From Methylobacterium sp. NMS14P (lineage in GTDB: Bacteria; Pseudomonadota; Alphaproteobacteria; Rhizobiales; Beijerinckiaceae): a stretch of DNA of 64,000 nt. The notes beneath the pieces were generated by a model. The model saw nothing but the letters and a program-made list of their open reading frames with translations. It was not told the DNA's origin and did no database searches. Location of the stretch: NCBI RefSeq assembly GCF_028583545.1, contig NZ_CP087106.1:1804501-1868500 (forward strand). Direction: 5' to 3'. Every line of letters starts with the position of its first letter. Position 1 is the stretch's first letter. Positions 9,601 to 18,620 of the stretch are shown piece after piece. The position numbers were made by a program, and so were the translations under genes.

Positions 9601-10635
9601 CGGCTCGCGCCCGCCCACGTCCGGGTAGGTCGCCCGGTACCACGCCGCGTCCACCGCCGGCAGGTTCAGCCGGTGCGGCTCGGCGAACGGCTCGCCCCCC
9701 GTCAGCCGGGTCTCGGCGACGTAGCGGAAGAACGGGTCGTCGCTGACCGCCCGGCTGCCGGCCCGCGCCTGCACGTAGCCGGCCGGGTCGAAGTCCGGCC
9801 GCGGGCCGATCCGCGCCCGCCAGCCCTCCGCCACGTAGTGGCGCAGCAGCGCCGCGTCCGGGGCGTCGGCCAGGGCCTCGGCCTGCGGCTCGGGCAGGCG
9901 CTGCCGGTAGTGGGCGGCGTCGAAGTAGGGGGCGAGGGTCTCGACCCGCAGGGCCATCGCCGCGTCCGGGCCGGGCCGGGCGGGGCCGCCGTGGAGGACG
10001 TAGTGGACCAGCGGGTTCTGGGTGGCGAAGGTGATCCCGCGGCCGAGGCAGTAGGCCAGGGTGTCGAACTGCGGCGCCGGCTCGCGGCCCTCGCGCCAGC
10101 CCGAGGCCATGTAGTGGTCGACCGGGTCGACGCCGGCGGCGGCGAGGTCGGGGTTGCCGGCCAGGTAGAAGGCGCCGTCGACGAGGCGGCGGGCGAGGCG
10201 GTGGGCCTCGGCCGTGTCGGGCTTCGGCAGGGCGCCCGCCTCCCCCTCCCCGCCGGCCCCGCCACGCCCGGCGCGGCGGCGCGCCAGGGCATGCAGGAGC
10301 GGGTTGATGCCGGCGCTGGCGAGGTGGGGGTGGCGGGCGCGGTAGGCGGCGGAGTCGAAGTCGGGGCGCGGGTCGCGGCCCTCCCGCCAGCCGCTGACGA
10401 GGTAGTCGCGCACCGGGTCGGCCTCGATGCCGTACCAGCTCGCGTAGAACGCCGCGTCGACGTGCGGCGCCAGGACGGCGACCAGGCGCGCCTCGAGATC
10501 CGCGCCGGTCGCCGCGCCCGCCCAGTGGCGGTGCAGCGCCGCCGGCGTGGCCAGCGGGTCGCGCAGCCGGCCGAGGCGGCGTCGCATCCGTGTCAGGGCC
10601 GAGATCCGGCCGGTCCCGTCGGAGCCGCGGCGCAT
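6688..10635 (-). CDS. Large GT2-GT4 glycosyltransferase with N-terminal tandem repeats
   Basis: A 1,315-residue, probably cytoplasmic glycosyltransferase with three regions. Residues about 50-610 hold six or so degenerate repeats of about 60-75 residues with the pattern F-D-x-x-F/Y-Y, HY, GWREGRDP and P-x-FD. Residues about 617-860 are a GT2 domain (VVIVPVYKGRGETL, LLNSDAQVFGDWL, GEENDWCLRA). Residues about 913-1300 are a GT4 domain (VTHSWGGGIQRHI, GAISATKGG, PAIWPETYSYALTLAL). A short Gly/Ala/Met-rich insertion sits in the GT2 domain at about residue 725-747. The enzyme probably adds two sugars to a surface polysaccharide. It is coupled to an acetyltransferase downstream. Start 10635 is the longest frame; 10587 is an alternative, and neither has a strong ribosome site. 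Confidence 0.88.
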   Translation of the reverse strand: MRRGSDGTGRISALTRMRRRLGRLRDPLATPAALHRHWAGAATGADLEARLVAVLAPHVDAAFYASWYGIEADPVRDYLVSGWREGRDPRPDFDSAAYRARHPHLASAGINPLLHALARRRAGRGGAGGEGEAGALPKPDTAEAHRLARRLVDGAFYLAGNPDLAAAGVDPVDHYMASGWREGREPAPQFDTLAYCLGRGITFATQNPLVHYVLHGGPARPGPDAAMALRVETLAPYFDAAHYRQRLPEPQAEALADAPDAALLRHYVAEGWRARIGPRPDFDPAGYVQARAGSRAVSDDPFFRYVAETRLTGGEPFAEPHRLNLPAVDAAWYRATYPDVGGREPFLHFAEAGWRELRDPGPGRSTLAALLRVCGLRPARAPVEDTGWLGAIGREPLERDALLDLQARLVAGHFDHGFYRARYGLSEAEDAVRDYCDTGWRKGRNPRPDFDGQAYADAHPGTRETGLAPLVHLLATALMHGTDIAAGAFHPRHGTPDSREAALADEAREIEPFFDAAFYAKRNPDAAGAPGGPLAHFVAYGQHEGRDPSATFSIAFYRETYGHLLGAGESPFLHYVRAGRAAGLMGCPEDLGTYPPMEAPTADAWDHLPRALPIAQARVVVIVPVYKGRGETLRALHACLSAPQATPFTLLAVNDRSPDPQLTAELAALAGRGLFHLVENEQNLGFVRSVNRALGLRQGRAVVLLNSDAQVFGDWLDRLVAHAEHNAEPRAGSGMEAGAEAGMGAGLPVGSVTPLSNNATICSYPRFNANNTMPLEIARPDLDRLAARVNRGRAVPVPTGVGFCMYMTAQALDAVGDLDAEAFGKGYGEENDWCLRATKAGFVNLLAEDVFVHHAGQISFGLDAGDEYDQGQAALLAKHPDYPARVGQFVQADPGRRGRARLDRARLARHFAGRALLYVTHSWGGGIQRHIDDMVAQARAEGLSVVLLQIDRTRNLEVHVAYRGPEFLYLPNLDSLYLPRDAAELADFVGQLAPVLIHVHSLAGLRWGAARALMEVVAGAGRPYAWTLHDYSPVCHRNHLVQPDGRYCGLAPVAECRSCLAVDADGFEEPDPGERRAAFGAFLAGAARVFAPSCDTAGRIRTVYPDLAVTVRPHVEPERSVRSTALQRPGRVRRVAVLGAISATKGGLFLQALATDAQDRDLPLHFAIVGYSDPALAIGLERVGVAQTGRYSGDHEALDLVWRLSADLVLLPAIWPETYSYALTLALRTGLPVAAFDLGAPAERLRAYPNGYLLPGALVTDPAAFNDRLLAIDVSAAGRLTVPIGAAEYGDLRRDYYGLDPAPAGAGHPIDEDAA

Positions 10636-10942
10636 CTCAGGACTCTGCGGAGGGGCGTTCGCCGCGGGCCGTCACGGGGCGCGGGATCCGTCGGCCGCCC
10701 GCCGGGCGGGCGCGGTCGGGGCGCGGGGCTCTGATCGGGTCATGGGCGGCAGCTGGCGGGCAGCGTCGGAGGCGCGAGGCGGCGCGGGAGCGATCGTCCG
10801 GTCGGACACAGGTCGCACTAACGGAACCGGCCGAGTCCGTAAACCGTGGGGTGCCGTCGCCGCCCGCGCGCGGGCCCGACCTTGCGGATGACCGTGTTTC
10901 GATATATCTGAAAATTAGTCATATCGAAATCGAGTCGAATCC
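10636..10942. other. Divergent intergenic region, glycosyltransferase/padR
   Basis: The 307-base gap between the two divergent genes is GC-rich and featureless up to about 10890. The last 50 bases are strikingly AT-rich and hold the operator-like inverted repeat described separately. Both promoters must lie here. Confidence 0.6.
10897..10929. promoter_or_regulatory. Inverted repeat, probable PadR operator
   Basis: TTTCGATAT at 10897-10905 and ATATCGAAA at 10921-10929 are perfect 9-bp inverted arms separated by 15 bases of AT-rich DNA. The element ends 13 bases before the padR start, in an otherwise GC-rich region. Position and symmetry fit an autoregulatory site for the adjacent winged-helix regulator. 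Confidence 0.7.
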
Positions 10943-11575
10943 ATGCATCGCCGTCTCTCGGACTTCCTCCACGCCGATCCCTTCGAGGCCTTCCGCGTCC
11001 GCGCCCATCGCGGCCCGATGGGTGGCGAGCCCCGCGGGCGGCACGGGCCCCACGGCCACCCGGGTCGCGGGCCCGGCGAGCGCCGGATGTTCGGCCGCGG
11101 CGGCCGCGGCGACCTCGCGCGCTTCTTCGCCCACGGCGACTTGCGCCTCGTCATCCTCCACCTGATCGCCGAGAAGCCGCGCCACGGCTACGAGATCATC
11201 AAGGCGATCGAGGAGCGGGTCGGCGGCGCCTACAGCCCGAGCCCCGGGACCGTCTACCCGACGCTGACCCTCCTGGAGGAACTCGGCCACGTCACGGTGA
11301 CCCCCGGGGAGGGCACCAAGCGGCTGCACGCGATCACGCCCGAGGGGCAGGCCTTCCTGGACGGCAACCGCCCGACCCTCGAGGCGATCCTCGCCCGGAT
11401 GGCGGAGGCCGAGGCCGCCCGGGGCGACGGTCCCCCGCCCTCGGTCGTGCGCGCCAAGGAGGGGCTGAAGCTCGCCCTTCAGATGCGGCTCGCCCGCGGT
11501 CCGCTCAGCGCCGAGCAGGCCGCCGCCATCACGGCGGCGCTGGAGGCGGCGACCGCCGCGGTGGAGCGGGCGTGA
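10943..11575 (+). CDS. PadR-family regulator with His/Gly-rich N-terminus (YqjI-like)
   Basis: A 210-residue regulator. Residues about 58-145 form the PadR winged helix (HGDLRLVILHLIAEKPRHGY, SPSPGTVYPTLTLLEE), and residues 150-210 form the C-terminal dimerisation helices. Residues 20-56 are rich in His, Gly, Arg and Pro. The same arrangement, with a closely similar core, is known from E. coli YqjI, whose metal-binding N-terminus makes it nickel-responsive; metal sensing here is inference because this tail has few histidines and no cysteines. The stop overlaps the GTG of the next gene (GTGA), so the regulator is the first gene of a glycosyltransferase operon. A perfect inverted repeat lies just upstream. 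Confidence 0.9.
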   Translation: MHRRLSDFLHADPFEAFRVRAHRGPMGGEPRGRHGPHGHPGRGPGERRMFGRGGRGDLARFFAHGDLRLVILHLIAEKPRHGYEIIKAIEERVGGAYSPSPGTVYPTLTLLEELGHVTVTPGEGTKRLHAITPEGQAFLDGNRPTLEAILARMAEAEAARGDGPPPSVVRAKEGLKLALQMRLARGPLSAEQAAAITAALEAATAAVERA

Positions 11576-12594
11576 CGGACCGCGACCGTCTCGCGCCCGT
11601 CACCGGGGCCTCTGCCGGGCCCCTTAACGGGACGCGGCCGGTGCCCGACCCGCGGCTCGGCCGCCTCGTCCTCGGGGTCACCCTGTTCCGGCCGCGGCCG
11701 GACCAGGTGGCGCGCGTCCGGGCCCTGGCCTCGGCCGGCTACGCCGCGGTGATCGCCTTCGACAATGGCGGCCTCCCGGCCGGGACGGCCGACCAGCTCG
11801 CCCGGGCCGGCGTGACCCTGCTGTCGGCGGGCACGAATCTCGGCATCGCCGAGGCGCTCAACCGGATCGCCGCGTCCGCCCGCGCCGCGGGGTCCGGGAC
11901 CCTCCTCCTCCTTGACCAGGATGCCGAGCCGCCCGCGGATCTCGCCGCCGCGCTGCTGGCGGCGCGGGACCGGCTGCGGGAGGCCGGGATCCCGGCGGCG
12001 GTGGTGGGCCCGGTCCCGGCGCCGGCACCGGGCCACAAGGCGCCCGCCTACCCGCCCCGTCCCGGCGCGCCGGCACGCGACGGCCTCGCCCCGGTGCAGT
12101 TCCTGGCGACCTCGGGCTCGCTCGTCGACCTCGACGCCTTCGCGCGGGTCGGGCCGTTCCGCGGCGACTTCTTCATCGACGGGGTCGAGCTCGAATGGTG
12201 CTTCCGTGCCTGGAGCCTCGGCTACGGCTGCTACCAGGCCCGCGCCGTCGCGATCCCGCACCGCGTCGGCGGCGGGACGATCCGGGCCTTCGGGATCACG
12301 ATGCCGCGCCAGCCCCTGTTCCGCATGGCGACCTACCTGCGCAACGCGGTCTACGCGTGGCGGCTGCCGCACGTGCCGCTGCGCTGGAAACTCGCCCAGG
12401 CCGCCTACCTGCCGCTCCAGGCCGGGCTGTACTGGGCGGATTCGGGCTGGCGGCCCGCCGTGCTGCTCAGGCTCCTCGCGGCCGCCCGCGACGGCGCCCT
12501 GGGGCGCCTCGGGCCGCCCCGGGACCTGCCCGGAGACGCGCCCGGAGACGCGTCGCGAGACCTGCCGGGCGATCTGCCCCGGGACCTGCCGTGA
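11572..12594 (+). CDS. GT2-family glycosyltransferase (rhamnosyltransferase-like)
   Basis: A 340-residue enzyme with a GT-A fold: N-terminal VTLFRPRPDQV and IAFDNGG, the metal-binding LLLDQDAEPP (DxD-like) near residue 115, FIDGVELEWCFRAWSLGY (ED/E-W acceptor motif) and a C-terminal membrane-proximal helical segment. This pattern matches rhamnosyltransferase-like GT2 enzymes of O-antigen and exopolysaccharide synthesis. The GTG start overlaps the padR stop. The C-terminus ends in a degenerate repeat built from Arg-Asp-Leu-Pro and Gly-Asp units (DNA 12522-12590), probably dispensable. The next glycosyltransferase starts with another GTGA overlap. Confidence 0.88.
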   Translation: MTDRDRLAPVTGASAGPLNGTRPVPDPRLGRLVLGVTLFRPRPDQVARVRALASAGYAAVIAFDNGGLPAGTADQLARAGVTLLSAGTNLGIAEALNRIAASARAAGSGTLLLLDQDAEPPADLAAALLAARDRLREAGIPAAVVGPVPAPAPGHKAPAYPPRPGAPARDGLAPVQFLATSGSLVDLDAFARVGPFRGDFFIDGVELEWCFRAWSLGYGCYQARAVAIPHRVGGGTIRAFGITMPRQPLFRMATYLRNAVYAWRLPHVPLRWKLAQAAYLPLQAGLYWADSGWRPAVLLRLLAAARDGALGRLGPPRDLPGDAPGDASRDLPGDLPRDLP

Positions 12595-13547
12595 CCGACC
12601 GCCCTGCCCTCGACGTGGTGATCGTCAACTGGAACGGCGGCGCGCTGCTGCGCGCCTGCCTCGCGAGCCTCGCGGCCGCGCGGGACGCCGCGGCCGTGCA
12701 GGTCACCGTGGTGGACAACGCCTCGACGGACGGCTCCACCGAGACCCTGCCCGCCCTGCCCCGCCCGCTCCGGCTGATCCAGAACGCCGCGAATCTCGGC
12801 TTCGGCCGGGCCTGCGACCAGGGCGCCGCCGCCGGCGACGCCCCCGCGATCCTGTTCCTGAACCCGGACACGCAGGTCGCGCCCGACGCGCTCGGCGTGG
12901 CCCTGGCCGCCCTGGCGGCCGACCCGCGGACCGGGATCGTCGGCGCGCGGCTCGTCGACCCGGACGGGCGGACCGCGCGTTCCTGCGCCCGGGCCCCCTC
13001 GGCGCTGGGCCTCCTCGGCCGCGCCCTGGCGCTCGACCGCCTCGGCCTCGTGCGGCCGCACTTCCTGCTGGAGTGGGACCACGCGGAGGACCGCGCGGTC
13101 GACCAGGTGATGGGCGCCTTCCTGATGATCCGCCGCGACCTGTTCCGGAGCCTCGGCGGGTTCGACCCGCGCTTCTTCGTCTACTGGGAGGATGCCGACC
13201 TCTGCGCCCGGGCCCGGGCGGCGGGCTTCGCGGTGCGGCACGTGGCCGGGGCGGTCGCCCGCCACGTCGGCCAGGGCACGACCCGGCAGGTGCGGGCGCG
13301 GCGGCTGTTCTACTTCCTGCGCAGCCAGATCCTCTACGCCGGCAAGCACCACGGCGCCGCGACGGCCCTCGCCCTGACGGCGGCGAGCTTCGGCGCGCAG
13401 GTGCCCCTGCGGCTCGCCCTGGCCGTCGCCCGCCGCTCCCCCCGGGAGGCCGCGGAGGTCCTGCGGGCGGCGGGCCTCCTGGCCGCGGCGCTGCCGGGGC
13501 TCGTGCCGGACCTCCTGGGAGCCGCGCGCGCGCGGCCCGCCGGGTGA
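12591..13547 (+). CDS. GT2-family glycosyltransferase (WbbL-like)
   Basis: A 318-residue GT2 enzyme. Visible motifs are VVIVNWNGG at the N-terminus, VVDNASTDGS, NLGFGRACDQG, LFLNPDTQV (DxD-like), VMGAFLMIRRDLF and FFVYWEDADLCARARAAG. This is the standard pattern of rhamnosyltransferases of the WbbL type. A hydrophobic C-terminal segment (about 255-310) may dock on the membrane. The GTG at 12591 overlaps the stop of the preceding transferase and places the NWNGG motif at the normal distance from the start. It probably acts in the same surface-glycan pathway as its neighbours. Confidence 0.92.
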   Translation: MTDRPALDVVIVNWNGGALLRACLASLAAARDAAAVQVTVVDNASTDGSTETLPALPRPLRLIQNAANLGFGRACDQGAAAGDAPAILFLNPDTQVAPDALGVALAALAADPRTGIVGARLVDPDGRTARSCARAPSALGLLGRALALDRLGLVRPHFLLEWDHAEDRAVDQVMGAFLMIRRDLFRSLGGFDPRFFVYWEDADLCARARAAGFAVRHVAGAVARHVGQGTTRQVRARRLFYFLRSQILYAGKHHGAATALALTAASFGAQVPLRLALAVARRSPREAAEVLRAAGLLAAALPGLVPDLLGAARARPAG

Positions 13548-13623
13548 GTGGGCCGGCGATGCCGCGCCCTGTCCGCGCGCCCGCCGCGCAGGGGCCGGTC
13601 GCCCGATCGACCCGGACGCGGCC

Positions 13624-14580
13624 GTGAAGCTGCCTGTCACCGGCGACGGCCGGTTCTGGGCCCTTGCCTTCCTGGGCCTCGGCCTCCCGGCCTGCCTCGC
13701 GCTGGCCTGGATCGGTCTCACCGGCGAGACCCCGTCCACCTCCGCCCTCGCCGCGGGCGGCCGGCTCGCCGACATCGCGGCGTTCCTGAGCCTGGGGCTC
13801 GCCGCCCTGGCTCTGGCGACCCGGGGCCGGGCCGCGCTGTTCGCGCTGCTGTGCTTCCCGGCCTCGCTCGCGGCCGCCTCAGGACCGGACGGGCCCGTCC
13901 TGGCGCTGGCGGCGCTCGCGGCCGCGCTGCTCAGCCCCCGGCCGATGACGGGCCGGCACGGTTCGGCGCGCCGCGCCGGCGCGGCGCTGGCGATCGCCCT
14001 GGTGGTGCTGGCGCGGCCGGCCTGCGCCCCCCTCGTGGGGATGCTGCTGGTGCCGTTCCCGCCCCCGGGGCGACGCGTCCGCGCCTGGCGGGAGCGGCTG
14101 CCGCTCGCCGCGTTCGCCCTGCTGCCGGCTCTCCTGCCGGCGTTCCTGCCGGCCCTGCTGCCGGCCCTGCTGCCGGCCGCGAGCCCCGGGCTTCCGCCCC
14201 CCGGCGCGGCGGGGGACGGATTCGTGTCCCTGCCCGTCCCGCTGCCCGGGTTCCTCTACGGGATCTGGGCCGCCGCGCTGCTGGTGCCGCCCGTCGCGCT
14301 GCGGCGCGGCCCCCTGCCCCCGCCCGCGGAGCGGCTGTGGCTCTCGGGCTGCGCGCTCCTCGGCCTCTGGCTGGCGGTGCTGGCGCAGGCCCTCGCCCCG
14401 GCGGGCGGCCTCGGGGGGATGCAGGCCCGGGACCTGCTGCTGCTGGCGCCGATGCTGATCCTGGCCTTCGCCCGGGGGCGGATCGGCACCGCGGCGGCCC
14501 TGCGCTGGCCGGCCCTGCTCCCGGTGCTGGCCGCCGCGCTCGACGCGGTGGTGCTGCCGATGATCGCGCTGCGGGCGTAG
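13624..14580 (+). CDS. Polytopic membrane protein of unknown function
   Basis: A 318-residue, very hydrophobic protein with about eight to ten possible membrane helices and few charged residues. Residues about 155-185 contain a striking repeat of LLPA/FLPA units. No conserved enzymatic motif was recognised; the long loop after the fourth or fifth helix (PGLPPPGAAGDGF) may be periplasmic. It starts with GTG 76 bases after the second GT2 gene and reads in the same direction, so it may belong to the padR-glycosyltransferase operon and could be a glycan-related membrane protein, but this is only context. The frame is supported by hydrophobic composition rather than by a recognised family. Confidence 0.6.
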   Translation: MKLPVTGDGRFWALAFLGLGLPACLALAWIGLTGETPSTSALAAGGRLADIAAFLSLGLAALALATRGRAALFALLCFPASLAAASGPDGPVLALAALAAALLSPRPMTGRHGSARRAGAALAIALVVLARPACAPLVGMLLVPFPPPGRRVRAWRERLPLAAFALLPALLPAFLPALLPALLPAASPGLPPPGAAGDGFVSLPVPLPGFLYGIWAAALLVPPVALRRGPLPPPAERLWLSGCALLGLWLAVLAQALAPAGGLGGMQARDLLLLAPMLILAFARGRIGTAAALRWPALLPVLAAALDAVVLPMIALRA

Positions 14581-14587
14581 CGGGCGC

Positions 14588-15367
14588 TCAGTCCCGGTCC
14601 AGGAAGTCCAGGAGCGCCCGGTTGAAGGCCTCGGGCCGGGTGACGCTGTGGGCGTGGCCGCCCTCCGGGGCGAGGGCGAGCCGGGCCTTGGGCAGCGCTG
14701 CCGCCAGCCGCTCGGACCGGGTGTAGGGCACCAGCACGTCGTCCCGGGCGGCCATGACCAGGGTCTCGTGGCCGATCGACCCGAGATGGTCCGCGATGGT
14801 GAAGCGCTCCAGGGCGGCGATGCGGGTCAGCACGGTCTCGGCGCCGGGGAAATGCGCCAGGGCCTGCGCCTCGTCGGCTTCGACCCGCTCGGCCTCCGCG
14901 GAGAGCCAGGGGGCCGGGTACAGGAAGATCGCCTGGGCCCGCACGTAGGCCTCCGGCCCGCCCCCGGCCAGGATCGCCCGGCGGGCCGCGAAGCAGCGGC
15001 GCGTGGCCGGGTCCATCGCGTCCCAGCCGTTGATCACCGCGAGGCGACCGACCCGCTCGGGGGCGTCCAGCGCCATCTGGAGGGCGATCAGGCCGCCGAG
15101 CGCGTGGCCGACCACGTCGGCCCGGTCGATCCCGGTCGCGTCCAGCACCCCGAGCGCGTCCCGCGCCATGGCGGGGACGTCGTGGTCCGGCGCGAGCCGG
15201 CCGGGCGAGCGCCCGGTGCCGCGATGGTCGTAGGTGACGACCCGGAACCGCCCGGTCAGGGCCGCCATCTGCGGCGCGAAGTAGCCCGCCGCGCCGCCGA
15301 GCCCCGGCGAGAGCAGCACCGGCCGCCCGCCCGCCGGGCCGGCCACCGCGTGGTGGAGCGGGCCCAT
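14588..15367 (-). CDS. rutD: Putative carbamate/aminoacrylate hydrolase RutD
   Basis: A 259-residue alpha/beta hydrolase, last gene of the rut cluster. VLLSPGLGG forms the oxyanion-hole region and VVGHALGGL is the nucleophile-elbow position, with Ala in place of Ser. E. coli RutD, as I recall it, has the same Ala, so this is a family trait rather than decay. The catalytic-like Asp ([10 protein letters not shown]) and His (EGGHAHSV) are present. The protein helps convert 3-aminoacrylate or carbamate released from uracil. Its ATG shares one base with the rutC stop (TGATG), showing translational coupling. Confidence 0.92.
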   Translation of the reverse strand: MGPLHHAVAGPAGGRPVLLSPGLGGAAGYFAPQMAALTGRFRVVTYDHRGTGRSPGRLAPDHDVPAMARDALGVLDATGIDRADVVGHALGGLIALQMALDAPERVGRLAVINGWDAMDPATRRCFAARRAILAGGGPEAYVRAQAIFLYPAPWLSAEAERVEADEAQALAHFPGAETVLTRIAALERFTIADHLGSIGHETLVMAARDDVLVPYTRSERLAAALPKARLALAPEGGHAHSVTRPEAFNRALLDFLDRD

Positions 15368-15753
15368 CAGCGGCCGATATGGGCGATCGAGGCGATCTCC
15401 ACGCGGGCCTCGGGCTTCACGAGGCCGCACTGGATGCAGTAGCGCGCGGGCTTCTCGCCCGGGAAATACTCCGCGTAGACGGCGTTGATCGCGGCGTAGT
15501 CGGCCCAGTCCGCCAGGAAGACGTGGTTGAAGGTGACGTCGTCCATCGTGCCGCCCGCGGCCTCGACCACGCCCCGGACGGTCTCCAGCACGTGGCGCGT
15601 CTGGGCCGCCGCGTCGCCGACATGGACCACGTTGGCCTCCGCATCGAGCGGCAGCGTGCCCGAGACGTAGAGGATTCCGTCGGCCAGCGTGCCCGGCACG
15701 TAGGGGGCCAGCGGCTTGCCGGTCCCCGGCGGTATCACGACCTGCTTGGGCAT
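15367..15753 (-). CDS. rutC: 3-Aminoacrylate deaminase RutC (Rid family)
   Basis: A 128-residue YjgF/Rid-family protein, the same length as the E. coli enzyme. Typical segments are [18 protein letters not shown], a central helix with [18 protein letters not shown] and the C-terminal [17 protein letters not shown], whose Arg is the conserved substrate-carboxylate ligand. It deaminates 3-aminoacrylate formed in uracil breakdown. It lies 119 bases after rutB and is coupled to rutD. Confidence 0.95.
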   Translation of the reverse strand: MPKQVVIPPGTGKPLAPYVPGTLADGILYVSGTLPLDAEANVVHVGDAAAQTRHVLETVRGVVEAAGGTMDDVTFNHVFLADWADYAAINAVYAEYFPGEKPARYCIQCGLVKPEARVEIASIAHIGR

Positions 15754-15872
15754 TCCCCTGCGCCTCCCGCGCGCGACCTGTCGGCCGGGCCGGGCCGGGC
15801 AGGCCGCGCGGGCGGCCGCGTCGCGGCGGTCCTCGCGCACCCTGCCGGTCACCGGCCGGGGGCGCGATGCAC

Positions 15873-16657
15873 TTATCCGGCCAGATCGACGCCGGATGTA
15901 TCACCGGATGTATCAATCGCGGCGTGTGAAGGCGCCCCGAGGGCGGCCTCGAAGGCGGCGACGTCCGAGACCCAGCCGAAGAAGGTCTCGATGTTGGCGA
16001 GCGCCGCGCGGTGCAGGCTCTCCGGCCCGGCCTGGTGCGTGGCGTCGGCCAGCACGATCCCGAAATACTCCCGGTGGAACCCGTCCCGCAGGGTCGATTC
16101 CACGCAGACGTTGGTGGCGATGCCGGTGAAGACCAGCGTGGTCACGCCCCGGGCCCGCAGGGTGCTGTCGAGGGGCGTGTTGTAGAAGCCGCTGTAGCGC
16201 GGCTTGCCCATGACGATGTCGCCGGGCTCCGGCGTCAGGGCGTCCACCAGCGCGTAGTCCCAGGATCCCTTGGCGAGGAGCTGCGCGTTCGCTTCAGGAT
16301 TCCGCCGCATCGTCTTGAGCGCGTTGGATTTGTGCCAGTTGGGCGAGCCCGGGCCGCCGGCCTCGACATAGGCCGGGTCCCAGCCGTTCTGGAACCACAG
16401 GACCGGGATGCCGGCGGCGCGCGCCGCCGCCACCGCCCGGGCGATCCGGGCGATCACCGGGCCGGTGCCCGACACGTCGAAGCCGGCCCGGTCGAGGTAG
16501 CCGCCCGAGCTCGCGTAGGCGTTCTGGACGTCCACCACGATGAGGAACGTGGTCGCAGGATCGAGGGCGATCGGCTCCGGGCGGGCCGGCAGGACGACGT
16601 CGCCGTGCCGGCCCTGGGCGTCGCGGTAGCCGGCGGGGCGATCCATCGGGCGGTCCA

Positions 16658-16658
<1 letters not shown>
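15873..16658 (-). CDS. rutB: Ureidoacrylate amidohydrolase RutB
   Basis: A 261-residue isochorismatase-fold hydrolase that splits ureidoacrylate to aminoacrylate and carbamate. The Asp-Lys-Cys triad is visible in [17 protein letters not shown] and [15 protein letters not shown]. The start codon overlaps the rutA stop (ATGA at 16658); a second in-frame Met four codons later (MDRPMDRP) is an alternative. The C-terminus carries about 20 extra residues with a short SGDTSG repeat, mirrored in DNA by the direct repeat CCGGATGTATCA at about 15892-15914, which E. coli RutB lacks. Confidence 0.94.
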
Positions 16659-17803
<1,145 letters not shown>

Positions 17804-18139
17804 TGTCCCGCGCTCCGCCCGGTCGGCTCCCCCGGAACCGAGTCGGCGCGCGGAGGCTCGCAAACCCGCGGCGAAGGGTCAAACCCGCGGCGCCGATCCG
17901 GCGCGAAAATGCCCATCTTTCCAGCGACTTGCACAACCGGGACGCGATGCCTGCTCAACCTGTGCGCGCTTCCCGGCCGGCCGCGCCGTTCCGCCGGCAC
18001 GCGCTTCCGCGCGGCGCGGTGACCGGTGACGGCGCGGCGATCGTCGTCGGCACCGCCGCCGACATTGTCGTGGGCGTGGCGGAGACCATCTTCCCGTGAC
18101 GATGACGGATCTCGGTCCGATCCTGCCGGAGTGACAGCG
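17804..18139. other. Intergenic region upstream of rutA
   Basis: A 336-base gap between divergent rutA and the DUF4864 gene. It holds a 13-bp direct repeat (separate entry) and no RutR-like palindrome. A 50-codon frame at 17946-18098 was considered and not accepted. Confidence 0.55.
17861..17892. repeat. 13-bp direct repeat upstream of rutA
   Basis: CAAACCCGCGGCG occurs at 17861-17873 and again at 17880-17892, a 19-base period, 58-89 bases before the rutA start. Such spacing is compatible with a regulator binding tandem sites. Confidence 0.55.
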
Positions 18140-18553
18140 ATGCGCGCGTGGCCCGTCCTGCTCCTCGTCCTCGGCCTCGCGGGACCGGCGGCGGCCGACG
18201 AGGCGGGGCGCGCGGCGGCCCGGGCGGTCATCGCCAAGCAGGAGCAGGCGCTGGGCCGCGACGACGCGCAGACCGCCTACGAGCAGGCCGCGCCGGGGAT
18301 CCGGGACCTGTTCCCGAATGCCGACCTGTTCATCGGCATGGTCCGGAACCAGTACCGTCCGGTCTACCGCCACCGCAGCTTCGTGTTCGGTGAGGCGCGC
18401 GACACGGACGAGGCCGGCGTGGTCCAGTCGGTGGCGATCCAGGACGAGTACGGCGTCGACTGGACGGCCGAGTACAGCCTCGCCCGCGACGCGGACGGGC
18501 AGTGGCGCATCACCGGCTGCCGCCTGACCAAGGCGCCCGGCACGCGCGCCTGA
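18140..18553 (+). CDS. DUF4864 exported protein
   Basis: A 137-residue protein with a signal peptide (residues 1-19, cleavage after PAAA) and a DUF4864 domain: AVIAKQEQALGRDD, IRDLFPNADLFIGMVRNQYRPVYRHRSFVFG and a C-terminal WRITGCRL strand. The fold resembles an NTF2-like cone, with no enzymatic residue known. ATG 18140 has GGAG eight bases upstream. It is convergent with the proline-rich protein gene. Periplasmic location is inferred from the signal peptide. Confidence 0.88.
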   Translation: MRAWPVLLLVLGLAGPAAADEAGRAAARAVIAKQEQALGRDDAQTAYEQAAPGIRDLFPNADLFIGMVRNQYRPVYRHRSFVFGEARDTDEAGVVQSVAIQDEYGVDWTAEYSLARDADGQWRITGCRLTKAPGTRA

Positions 18554-18620
18554 GGGTGCGCGCCAGAGGGTGCGCGCCCGGGGCGCCCGCGGCCGGTGCG
18601 GCGGGCGCGGGAGGCCGGGC

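Noticed and set aside
7051..10734. A 1,227-codon open frame on the plus strand opposite the large glycosyltransferase
   Set aside because: It mirrors the codons of the real gene, is rich in Arg, Gly, Val and Pro, and has no recognisable domain. Such antisense frames are expected in DNA of this GC content.
14588..15367. Loss of the nucleophile Ser in RutD as evidence of decay
   Set aside because: The HALGG sequence with Ala also occurs in E. coli RutD as I recall it, so it is normal for the family.
17946..18098. A 50-codon frame ending in a hydrophobic AADIVVGVAETIFP
   Set aside because: The tail looks protein-like but the frame is short, the ribosome site is poor and no family is recognised. 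Proteomics or conservation would be needed.
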